A DNA stretch of 64,000 nucleotides from Heterocephalus glaber (Eukaryota > Chordata > Mammalia > Rodentia > Bathyergidae). Positions 55,379 to 64,000 of this stretch are shown piece after piece. The first letter of the stretch is position 1, and each line of letters opens with the position of its first letter. The position numbers were made by a program, and so were the translations under genes. Location: positions 4,909,925 to 4,973,924 of the forward strand of contig NW_004624855.1 in the NCBI RefSeq assembly GCF_000247695.1. The letters run 5' to 3'. The notes under the pieces were generated by a model. That model was not told where the DNA came from. It saw only the letters and a program-made list of their open reading frames with translations, and made no database searches.

Positions 55379-55402
55379 ACACACACACATACACACACAC
55401 AC
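55379..55402. repeat. (AC)n microsatellite, imperfect
   Basis: Two AC runs broken by one AT. Confidence 0.9.
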
Positions 55403-55812
55403 GTTATAAAATTCCCACTTGTCTCTGTCCAAATCTTTTCTAGAGTCCTCTACTCAGAGGTACATGATCAGCTTGAGTACATGAGCTCAACTCATCATAT
55501 TTAGGGATAACAAAGGTATTTATTATTCATTAATAGCCAGAATAAAACCATAGTGAGTTCAGGATGTCGCTGTCATCATCCAAGCATTTGACAAAAACAT
55601 TGAAACAGAATTGAGTTACCCTAAGATTTTCAAATAGTAGATACTTTATTGGACAAGCATTACTTTGCCTCATAATACAGCAGTGATGACCATATTTTCC
55701 AAAGGATATCAGATCATATGATTTGATGGCTTTTGTCACTTAACTGTTTTTAAATGATTCTACCTATTTACTTGTAAAAACATCTGACAAATGTATACCT
55801 TCAATTATATTT
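55403..55812. other. Unassigned DNA
   Basis: No repeat or gene was recognised. Confidence 0.45.
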
Positions 55813-55814
55813 CC

Positions 55815-56287
55815 TTGTTTATTTAAGGATATTTACCGAGTGACCCAAATATGTCAAATGATAATCTGGTAATAAACAAGTCAAAGTCTCTACCCTCTTG
55901 GTATTCACATGTTAGTGGAGAAGCTAATCAATAAATAAGCAAAGTAATAAATGGGTAATAAGTGTCAAGTGTGGGTTGGTACTATGGAGAAAAATAAAGT
56001 AGAACAAGGATAGACAGTGAAAGGGAATCAGTGTGGGAGGAGATGTTATTTTGGATGGAGTGGCCAAAAAAACTTCTTCGAAGGCAAAGACACTTGAGCA
56101 GATAGATGAATGGAGTAGAGGAGGAGATATTCCAGGCAGTGGGAACAAAATGTGTAAAGGGCCTAAAGTAGGAATCAATTTGATGGACTCAGTCACCAGC
56201 AAAAAACTATGGTGGTAAGTCACAGAGGCCAGGCAAAGGTAAGGTGAAGAGGAAAGCAAGGAGCAGATTTCAAAGGACTCAGAGCTC
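55815..56287 (-). mobile_element. L2 LINE, antisense, left part
   Basis: 'agtctctaccctcttggtattcacatgttagtggagaagc', 'aatgggtaataagtgtcaagtgtgg', 'cttcgaaggcaaagacacttgagcag' and 'gatattccaggcagtgggaacaaaatgtgtaaagggcc' follow reverse-complement L2. The element continues beyond the L1 at 57104. Confidence 0.85.
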
Positions 56288-57103
56288 ACTCCAGAAAGAA
56301 AGGCTGCTATCAAGAAATCAACCAATAACAAATGCTGGCGGGGCTGTGGGGAAAAAGGAATGCTGCTCCACTCCTGATGGTAGTGTAGACTGGTGCAACC
56401 ACTGTGGAAATCAGTGTGGAGATTCCTCAAAAAACTAGGATTAGAAGACCCATTTGGCCCAGGTATTCCCTTTCTGGATATCTTCCAAAACAATTAAAAG
56501 CATTAAGAATTAAAAGCATCATATAGCATCATAAAAGCAACATATGCACACCATGTTTATAGCAACACAATTTGTAATAGCTAAGTCTTGGACAAAACCC
56601 AAATGCCTATCAACCAATGGATGGTTAAAGAAGATGTGGTGTTTTATATACAATGGAGTACTTCTCAGTAATGAAGAAGGATAAATTTGAGACATTTATA
56701 GCTAAATGGATGCACCTAGAGACCATATTCTTAAGTGAAATAAATAGGAAACACATATATAAATATTGCATTGTTTTTCTGGTGTGAGAAACTAAAAGTG
56801 TAAAAAAGGATCAAAACGTATAATAGATAATGTGAATTAGGGAGAAAAAGTTCAAATGGGAAGGGGCACTGGAGTGAGGGAAGGGGAAAGGAAGAAAGGG
56901 AAAAAAGGAGAAAAAAGAGAAAAGAAAGATAAAATAGAATCAAAGCTTTTGTAAATAAGGAAGGGAAGAAGGATTGAAGGGAGGGTAGGGGAATAAGAAA
57001 AATAAGAATTAAGGTTATGTACCAGTACAAATCCCATATGATGAATGTGATCATTATGTATATCTAGAGGGCACTAATAAACTTAATTAAAAGTAAAAAA
57101 AAA
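56288..57103 (+). mobile_element. L1 inserted in L2, 5'-truncated, with TSD
   Basis: Sense L1 from 'actccagaaagaaaggctgctatcaagaaatc' through 'gtgcaaccactgtggaaatcagtgtggagattcctc', 'aaatgcctatcaaccaatggatgg', 'tatacaatggagtacttctcagtaatgaag'. The purine-rich 3' UTR tract is 56860-57000, and the end 'atgatgaatgtgatcattatgtat' leads into an A-rich tail. Target duplication: CAAAGGACTCAGAGCTC (56271-56287) and CAAAGGACTTAGAGTTC (57104-57120), 15 of 17 identical. ORF2 is broken. Confidence 0.95.
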
Positions 57104-57380
57104 CAAAGGACTTAGAGTTCCAAATACTCCAAATATAATGATAGGTCCCTGTGAGTTTTGGACAAGAAATTCATTTACAGTTTTGACCATCACCCTATTG
57201 ATAGACAATGAAGAAGCGAAGGTGGTAACATGGAATCAATCAGGAGGCTGTTCCTATATTTGAGAAAGAAATGAGAGTATCCTGGACTGCCGTGGGAGTA
57301 GAGGTTGGAATGAATGCAGCCAGACCTGGGGTGTATTTTGATATAGACTTCCCCAGGATCATATTGAGGTGTAAGGAAAA
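57104..57380 (-). mobile_element. L2 LINE, antisense, right part
   Basis: After the L1, L2-like sequence resumes: 'gataggtccctgtgagttttggac', 'aatcaatcaggaggctgttcctat' and 'gaatgcagccagacctggggtg'. This is consistent with one L2 split by the L1. Confidence 0.6.
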
Positions 57381-57856
57381 GTGAGAATTGAAGATCCCTG
57401 CTCAGTTTTTATCCTCAGCATATGTATAAATATGTATCCCCTTTCTTGAATTTGGAGAGTTAATGTATATTGAGAGAATGGTGTTGGACTAGAGAGCCCT
57501 GTTTTGGAGATGTTACACTTGAGATGCTTTCTGAGCACCTAAGTAGAATAATTAATTAGGCAGTTAGATAGAAAACTGAAAGAGTAAATTGTGAACTATA
57601 TGTAGATCTGCTGAAAGGAATAAAGTTACATAAATTCAACATGTCTCTTGGGAAGTCAGACATAGTAGATTACAGCACAATCAGTCATAAGAACTAGGGG
57701 TGGAGGAAGTAGTGGTGTTTTAGCTGCTGAGAATTTTGTTAATGAATAGGTAATATATTTGGGCCAGAAGCACTTCTAAAATAAAATGAATCGGGACTAA
57801 ATTTCAGTTTCACATTTATGAGGTATTTGGTTTTGTTCTTTATAATCCCTATGGCT
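57381..57856. other. Unassigned DNA
   Basis: No repeat or gene was recognised. Confidence 0.45.
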
Positions 57857-57857
57857 T

Positions 57858-57953
57858 ATGTGTGTATTAATACATATTAATATATAATATACATTATGAT
57901 ATGTATACATATTACATATCTATAATATGATATAATATATATACATATATATG
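57858..57953. repeat. AT-rich imperfect repeat
   Basis: Mixed TA, TATA and ACAT units over about 95 bases, with several self-complementary stretches. Confidence 0.85.
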
Positions 57954-58429
57954 GCATTTCCTTCATTAGGCTCAGAGGTATAGAGTGATGAGAAAAATAA
58001 ATATGTCTCTTGCTTCCAGGAGATTGCAAGTTAATGGACTGAAATGAAAGCAACAGTGTTTTTTCCCTGAGTTTGGAAAGAATTAGATATTAGTTTCATG
58101 TTGTAGTTAGCTATTATTATGGATAAAACATAAGTAACATTTAGTATTTGTGTTGGAAATTAGAAAAAATGATAAAGACCTATAATTTAGAAAAGCAATG
58201 AAAATATAAAATGTTAAAATATTCAGCCAAATCAATAATTACAGAAATATAAAAATGCATTTCTTCCCTTACCAATGCCTCTCATTGGAAGCATCTTCTG
58301 TAGAGAAGAAGAATCAGCTACTTTCATCCACTGGTAATCAATAAATGCCTTGGTGGACCTTTTCTGGAATGTGGTGTGACTATTTATCGTTAAATACACA
58401 ATTGTTATGTATATGATTTGAAGTGTGAA
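57954..58429. other. Unassigned DNA
   Basis: No repeat or gene was recognised. Confidence 0.45.
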
Positions 58430-58431
58430 TT

Positions 58432-58752
58432 CTTTTTGAGGGGGTAATTTCATTTCTAAGACTATTTCCTTAAGAAATAATTGAGATTTATTCTGAGGCT
58501 AGAAAGATCACATACCCACATGCTGTAAACTCTATGTAAAGCATGACAATGTCTCTTCTCTCTACAGTTGCATCCCCAGTACCTAGCATAGTAAGTGACA
58601 GAGAGGGACACTGAATAATATTTAGTTAATGCATGAATGATTAAATAAGTATGTGAACATCTATACACAAGGGTGTTCACTTCAGTGTTTATTATAACTG
58701 TAAGCAATGGAAACTCTCAATGTCCATCTGCGAGGGATTACTTAACACTATC
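58432..58752 (+). mobile_element. Old L1 (L1M-type) ORF2 fragment, split
   Basis: The first block, 58438-58495, has 'taatttcatttctaagac' and 'ttccttaagaaataattgag'. The second, 58655-58745, has 'gggtgttcacttcagtgtttattataactgtaagcaatggaaac' and 'aatgtccatctgcgagggattac'. They are consecutive in L1M ORF2. The 150 bases between look like an L2 end. Confidence 0.7.
58500..58645 (+). mobile_element. L2-like or related fragment within L1M
   Basis: 'gctgtaaactctatgtaaagcatgacaatgtctcttctctctacagttgcatccccagtacctagcatagtaag' resembles the L2 terminus in sense. An L2 inside a younger L1M is unexpected, so it may instead be another element that shares this terminal motif. Confidence 0.5.
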
Positions 58753-58786
58753 CATTCCACTTAGACTGGGATCCATGACCCTTCTT

Positions 58787-58969
58787 TTTGACGAACATTT
58801 TTAACTTTATTATTTAGTTAATAAATAATTATAATTTTTACAGCAATCAAGTAATGGGAAAAGCACTTTATTTGTAAAGTATGCATTTTTCACATGTTTG
58901 TTTCTTCTTCTTTTCTTTTATTAGCACATTTTGTAGTACATAATGTTTACATTCCATGTGAGGAGTTGG
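58787..58969 (-). mobile_element. L1 3' tip with possible 3'-transduced sequence
   Basis: A perfect 15-base direct repeat, TCCATGACCCTTCTT, flanks this 183-base segment (58772-58786 and 58970-58984). On the minus strand the segment starts with an L1 3' terminal block (58969-58915). It then has an A-rich stretch (about 58918-58900) and a further ~110 bases not found in other L1 ends here. That part contains two AATAAA hexamers (near 58868 and 58810) and ends in a short A run at the target site. Confidence 0.6.
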
Positions 58970-59019
58970 TCCATGACCCTTCTTAGCTTCTATAAAGCTT
59001 ATATGATTAAATCCCAAGC

Positions 59020-59262
59020 TTATGCTCAGACCCAATTACCACATTTCTCTTCTTGCTTACTCTGTTCCAAATACATCACTCTTCCGGCTATGTCTCAAGC
59101 TACACATGATTTCTTCTCAAAATCTTTGACCTTGCCCTTCCTTCTGCCTGGACACTCTTCCTTCCATATACACAAGATTCTCCCTTCACCTTGTGTCTCA
59201 ACTCAAATATCAGCTGCTCAAGAGACCTGACCACCCCTTCTAACCATAGCAATCTCACATTC
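59020..59262 (+). mobile_element. L2 LINE
   Basis: 'cttgcttactctgttccaaatacatcactcttcc', 'ccttccttctgcctggacactcttccttcc' and 'aactcaaatatcagctgctcaagagacctgaccaccccttc' follow the L2 3' region in sense. Confidence 0.85.
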
Positions 59263-60590
59263 TAATGCTGCTGGGTCTTTTGTGTTTATTCCTAAAACAA
59301 TAGCTGGTAAGAATCACAAAAATTTTTGAAAGAACAACATAATGTTTAAAAGAAAAAGAAAAACAAACTTTTCTGCCCGAATCCCCAAAATGCCATAGAA
59401 ACATCTTGCTTCTGTAGGGAAGATGGTGACTCATTTCTCCAGGTAAACTTAACTGGGAGTAGAGATGGGCATTTGGGGTTAAAAAAAAAGTTAGGACCTG
59501 CCAATACATGAGTAACTGGCCTGCAGAAACATTCAATTTTTCATTTTTTTAAAGCCACAGACATGGGAAGATAAATGATAATCTGAATTTTTTAATATTG
59601 TTAATCCTGAAAGACAGCTTTATAGACAGAGAACTTCACATATAAAGAAATAATATGTGTTAAAATAAAATAAATGCATATTAATTAAATAAAGTTTAAA
59701 AATAAGTAAATTACTATTTGGTGGGAAACAGGATATATGTAAGCCACCCTTCAATTTGTGTTTTCTAGATAAGCATCAGGCCATTTGGACTTCATTTATG
59801 CTATTTACCTTCTTCATCAATTACAGACAGGAGTGATTTGAAATATAAATCCCTGGCAATACTTTTCCTCATCAATATTAAAATGCTAGGAATGTTAAAA
59901 TAACTGCAGCTAAACTGAAATACAAATGGTTTCTGAGTTGTAGTTCTTGGCAAAATCTTGATGATGCCTTCTCAGGTCAGATGCACAGTGAAAAACATCC
60001 TCCCAGGAATCACAGTCCAATTGCTACTGTGATGTCGCTGGTATCAGTGGAAAGCGATGTTTATATCAGACCTTCTGTACTCAACATCGAAAAATCAGTA
60101 TGTTACTGAGAGCCCTGAACTCGCAAGCCATCAAATAATGACTGACTTGAATAAACTAATCTTTAAGGGGAGTCATCACATGATTAAACCTCTCCCTGTC
60201 TCGTTCCCTCCCCTATCCCTCCCTCCTCCTCCTCCTTCTTCATCATCTCTCCCCCTCTCCTCTGGTCCCCTCCTTGTCACCACCCTCAAGTCCCTGATTG
60301 CTTTTACATTGGAATATGTATAAATGAATATGCCTGGGAGCTCTAGTCAAAATCTTTCCCCCTTAAACCTCTCTTAAGATAACTTAAAAGAGACCAGGAG
60401 TGACCACCTCATTCCCACAATAGGCCAGGTGTGTCAGAGGAGGTAAGCTGCAAGTTTCCCCACTTGCACCATCTTGAGCTCTCATAGCAGGATGGCCCCC
60501 AAATAATGATGTCTTTTTGCCATTATACATACAGTTCTTGAGAGCTACTAGGAAGCTCTTGACCTGCCCCTAATTACGGATTTGCTTTTC
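59263..60590. other. Unassigned DNA with a pyrimidine tract
   Basis: Positions 60190-60290 are strongly pyrimidine-rich on the plus strand (TCC-type units around 60217-60240). No repeat family or gene was recognised. Confidence 0.5.
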
Positions 60591-60591
60591 C

Positions 60592-60778
60592 TGTACTGGG
60601 GATTGAACACAGAGCCTTTGCACTGACCTACATCCTTACCGTGTTCCGCCCCCATAATTCTGAGACATTATTTTGCTGAGTGGCTAAATTGCCCATGCTG
60701 AACTCAAGCATAGAATCCTCATGCCTCAGCCTCCCAGGGTGGGATTATAGGCGTGTGCCACTACAGTCAGGTAGTACA
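60592..60778 (-). mobile_element. Composite ID + B1-like SINE, antisense
   Basis: ID part: 'tgtactggggattgaacacagagcctttgcactgacctacatcc'. B1-like part: 'gagacattattttgctgagtggctaaattgcccatgctgaactcaag' and 'cctcatgcctcagcctcccagggtgggattataggcgtgtgccactac'. It has the same layout as 27195 and 42640. Confidence 0.9.
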
Positions 60779-61190
60779 GACAATTTTAACTGCTGCAGAG
60801 AGAGCCACGCCACATCCTTCTCAAGAGTATGAGAAAGCACTGGAATGCTCTGAAGATTAGAGTAATAGACCTTCAGATCCAATCACTGGCTAAGGGAACA
60901 GGAAAATTGGGATAAATCAGAACTGAGGCCGGTCCCTTAATAATATATATTACTTCCATTATTGTAATAAAACATTCTGCGAAGTAAGTTAGGAGGGAAA
61001 GAAAAGGAGAAGCACCCCCCCACACACACACCACCTCTTCTGAAGGAAGCAGCACCATCTCCTTCCAGAACGACAACCCTGAGGATACAGCAGTTGTCTT
61101 CAAATCTGTGACCATAAAAAATCATTATCTCTGTGAAATACAGCAATTTGGGAGATAATCAAACGGTGACCAGGGGGCAGAGCTGCCAAT
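60779..61190. other. Unassigned DNA
   Basis: A C7 run followed by a short (AC)n lies at about 61013-61032. No other repeat or gene was recognised. Confidence 0.45.
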
Positions 61191-61194
61191 CTGA

Positions 61195-61345
61195 AGGATT
61201 ATGCTCCCGTTCGCCCGCCTGCGCCTGACCTTCCTGCAAGCCAGCTGTCAGCGCGAGGAAGACGCCCCATCCACTCCGGGCACGTTCATTAGGGCCCTCC
61301 ACGAGGGCATTTGCATAACACTCAGGCTTTCTTAATTAGTACTTC
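61195..61345. promoter_or_regulatory. Candidate regulatory patch: CpG-dense, with octamer and homeobox-type motifs
   Basis: I count 10 CpGs in 61201-61303, far denser than anything nearby, and no repeat family explains them. Within 100 bases lie an E box CAGCTG (61242-61247), a perfect POU octamer ATTTGCAT (61309-61316) and a homeodomain-type core TTAATTAG (61332-61339). Short GC-rich, CpG-retaining patches with such motifs are typical of conserved enhancers or small promoters. Motif matches alone prove nothing and no transcript start is visible. Confidence 0.35.
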
Positions 61346-64000
61346 ATTTCTCCCTTGACTTATTTTGTGGCTAAGTTCACCGTTCCCCCTCCTTGGATCT
61401 CTCTTCCCTTGCTGAAATATAGAAGAGTTAGAGAAGGTGGGGCAGGAGAATAAGGAGGGAGAAGGAATCGGACTTGCAAATTAAGGTCTTGTAATGAGTC
61501 CATTAATATTTTCAGGTTTGTGTGAAGTTTCTCCTCACACGTTCTTCTTCCACTGGATGCCAATGCATGTGTATCTGTCTCCTTGCTTGTCCTCTTCTTT
61601 AGAGTACACTCCATCAGTAGTTTTAGATTTCCAGAATTAACTCCCTAACAGAGAGAGATCCTATCTATCCACTAATGGATTGAGCAAGTCTCAAATCCTA
61701 ATGCCAGTTTGGATTAGCCTTTTCCTAGAAGTTCTGTACATTTCTAATTTCTCATCCAACCTATCGCTTGGTGGATTATTGCACACAAGTGAAATGAAAA
61801 TAAGAGCAAAATACATTAAACATGTGATTATTATAAATCTCTAGCATGCATAGTTCACATTCAAGCAAAATCAAACTGCTCTTTTCCTAAAGCTAAGGTT
61901 TATTTCACCTGATCTAAGAAGTAGAAATGACTCAGCTTTCCCCACTTAATAAAAATAGCCTGGAAGAGTAGTGAGTCTCATGAAGAGAAGACAGATTCTG
62001 TTAGCGGGCCCAAGAGACTTTTGATGACCTCTTTGAAGTAAATAGAAAGTGACAATAATTAAAACCAGAGTCTGTCACACTTAATTTAGTCTTGAAATGT
62101 ATGAATTACATTGGTGAAAATCAATAATTATTTCTAAAAAGTCCATTTCAGCATCTACTGAATTTTTACGTCATTACATTTGCACTATAACCCACAAATT
62201 GTTTTTCATCTGAACAGCTAATTAACCCATCCTCATCAAAGGTACTGTATAATGTTGGGCAGATTAGAGACAGAAGATAATAGAAAAATATAAATCCTCA
62301 TGAAGCTTGCAATCTAGTTGAAATGACACATACCTAAGCAGCATAATTATTACATGACAGTAAATAGGCTAACATCATGAATTAGGGTGATTGGCCGGGT
62401 CTTATCTTATTGTCAATGTTAGCTCTGCTCTTGGTCACTCTTAAAATCTGATCCCTAGGTCATTAAATACAATGTACCTATCTCTGCACCTGTGTGTCAT
62501 AAAATATTTTTCTTGTGGCTCTTAGTTTCTTCATCTTTCAAGAACTGATGACTCCAGTCCACTATTAGCAGTTAGAGGATTTCTCTGATACTTCTTGACT
62601 TTAATAAAAAGGTTAATTTCTGAGTGTCACATGATATATATCACCCAAATTTTATTGTTTATTATATGATGGACAGACTTGAATAAAAAAATGAAAGGCA
62701 AAATTTTAAACACAAGCATCATTAAATGTGACTCCATCAAAAAAGGAAGTCTTTGAGGCAGACTTTTTAGTTGTTTCAGTTATTCCAATTACTTGTGTGT
62801 ATCTGACAATGACTACATTCTACTGTATACATGTACATGTTACTTTAAGTTGTGGTCCCTTTGAAAATGCTTACTCCCTTTTAAAATCAGTGGGATCTGT
62901 AACTAAATCAGACATAAAGTTTACAGATTTGATATAATTTTGTGGGATGGGTGGTACAATTTTTTTAGTTTCTTGGAACACCGAACCAGCTTTATTTTGC
63001 TATAATGACTTAAGCACATATACACAAAAATAAAAATAATACAGTGAAAGAATTTGGTTCAAGACCAGGAACATTTTGACCCTGAACAATTATTGAAGGA
63101 AATAGTCTTTTAAAAGTCTTGAAAAAAATTAATATATGTTCATAATTTTTCCCAGTGCTTGTTCACATGTAAAATTTATAAATTACAATTATGTTAACAA
63201 TGAATATTTTTCTTTATATAGAGAGAGCCAAGATGCATTTAGAATAAACACATTTATATATGGTACAATAAATTACCTTTAATATGTGATCATGTACTCA
63301 TGCATAAGTTATAAACAATACATACAAATTTCCAAATGGACTCCTTTTTATTATTTTTTTCTATTTACTTTTTACTGTCAACTGAAATATATTTGGTCAT
63401 TTTTTTCACCAGGGACCTTTTTTTCTCTCTAAAAAAGTGATTGCAGTTATTTAATCCCTAAATTAAAATACTGTGAGATTTCCATGTAAGAAATTAAAAA
63501 CACACAGGGCCAAAGATAAACCAAGAAGTTATGTTGGCAGTGATATATATTACTCACATTCAATAAGAGGGGTAAAATAGTATGTGAAGCAATCATTTGA
63601 GATGTTAAGCTTTGAAATATTTGCCTATAATGTTATTTTCACATAGTTGGTTGCACTGAATGGATGTGGGTCTCTGTCCCAGGCGATACTTCTCTGAACA
63701 GAAAGTGTCTGCAGGTGTTTGCCTCCAGGTAGGTCACTGAAAGACAATGCAAATAAGGACAATTTCCCCAGTAGCAGCAACCATAGAAATTAACAAGCAG
63801 AGATCTGGTAGACACTGGGATCATTCTCCATAGCAAAATAAGTTTCAGGGCATTTTAGAGTTTGCCCTCCATTAACTCATGGATTACCCTCTCCCTCAGA
63901 TATGTGGCATCAAGTCACAAGTGTATAAACTAAAAATAAGAATTTCTCAATTATTCACTTACAGAATATGCATCTTATACTTTATTCAATGCTTATTTAA
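61346..64000. other. Unassigned, mostly unique DNA
   Basis: Across 2.6 kb I recognise no repeat with confidence and no gene. The low repeat content next to the CpG-dense patch is compatible with a conserved non-coding block. Minus-strand frames at 61360-61614 and 63639-63836 have no domain. Confidence 0.5.

Noticed and set aside
55924..56493. 189-codon open frame on the minus strand, the longest in the window
   Set aside because: Its first part is the antisense of L1 ORF2 (the recurring LHTDF-SG-TSLH-HQ pattern) and the rest is the reverse of L2. It crosses an L1 insertion boundary, so it cannot be an ancestral gene.

Overview
This window looks like a 64 kb piece of AT-rich, non-coding mammalian nuclear DNA. 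The short repeats point to a rodent, probably a non-murid one. There are tRNA-derived ID-type SINEs with an intact Pol III A box and B box, composite ID plus B1-like SINEs, rodent-style MaLR LTRs, and L1 3' ends carrying a purine-rich tract. MIR, L2, MER20 and MLT1-like elements are shared by placental mammals and give an old background. All family names come from my recall of consensus sequences, not from a search. Most edges are good to about 10-30 bases. I give tighter edges where a target-site duplication (TSD) is visible.

I found no protein-coding gene, exon, tRNA, rRNA or other functional RNA gene that I can support. Open frames are short, and the longest (189 aa, minus strand, 55924-56493) is the shadow of antisense L1 and L2 sequence. 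The window is best read as intergenic or deep intronic DNA whose content is a layered record of transposon insertions.

Layout. 1-2.2 kb: an antisense MaLR LTR broken by a rearranged mariner transposase remnant, followed by an old L1 3' end. 4-8.2 kb: L2, a MER20 split by an LTR, a B1-like SINE, MIR, a 1.1 kb old DNA-transposon-like repeat, a second MER20 and an ID remnant. 8.2-13.9 kb: mostly unique, with MIR and L2. 13.9-17.3 kb: antisense L1 with SINE pieces, L2, MaLR and sense L1. 17.3-23.9 kb: mostly unique and AT-rich, with a CG-repeat and hairpin at 22.4 kb. 23.9-30.1 kb: mariner, L1, then a long fragmented old L1 crowded with SINE insertions. 30-37.6 kb: MIR, L2, MaLR and an LTR related to the one at 4.4 kb. 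37.6-40.1 kb: unique. 40.1-45 kb: MaLR, L2, SINE and L1. 46.6-48.2 kb: a twin-primed (5'-inverted) L1. 48.7-49.8 kb: L1 and MaLR. 53.1-57.4 kb: old L1 with two ID insertions, a MaLR LTR, and an L1 inserted into L2. 58.4-60.8 kb: L1, L2, a possible L1 3' transduction and a SINE. 60.8-64 kb: mostly unique, with a short CpG-dense patch at 61.2 kb that is the best candidate for a regulatory element.

Nothing here looks like a new multi-gene system. The most informative structures are nested or rearranged insertions: the twin-primed L1, the LTR inside MER20, the inverted mariner, the L1 inside L2 and the possible 3' transduction. The CpG-dense patch and the CG-repeat with hairpin are also worth checking.
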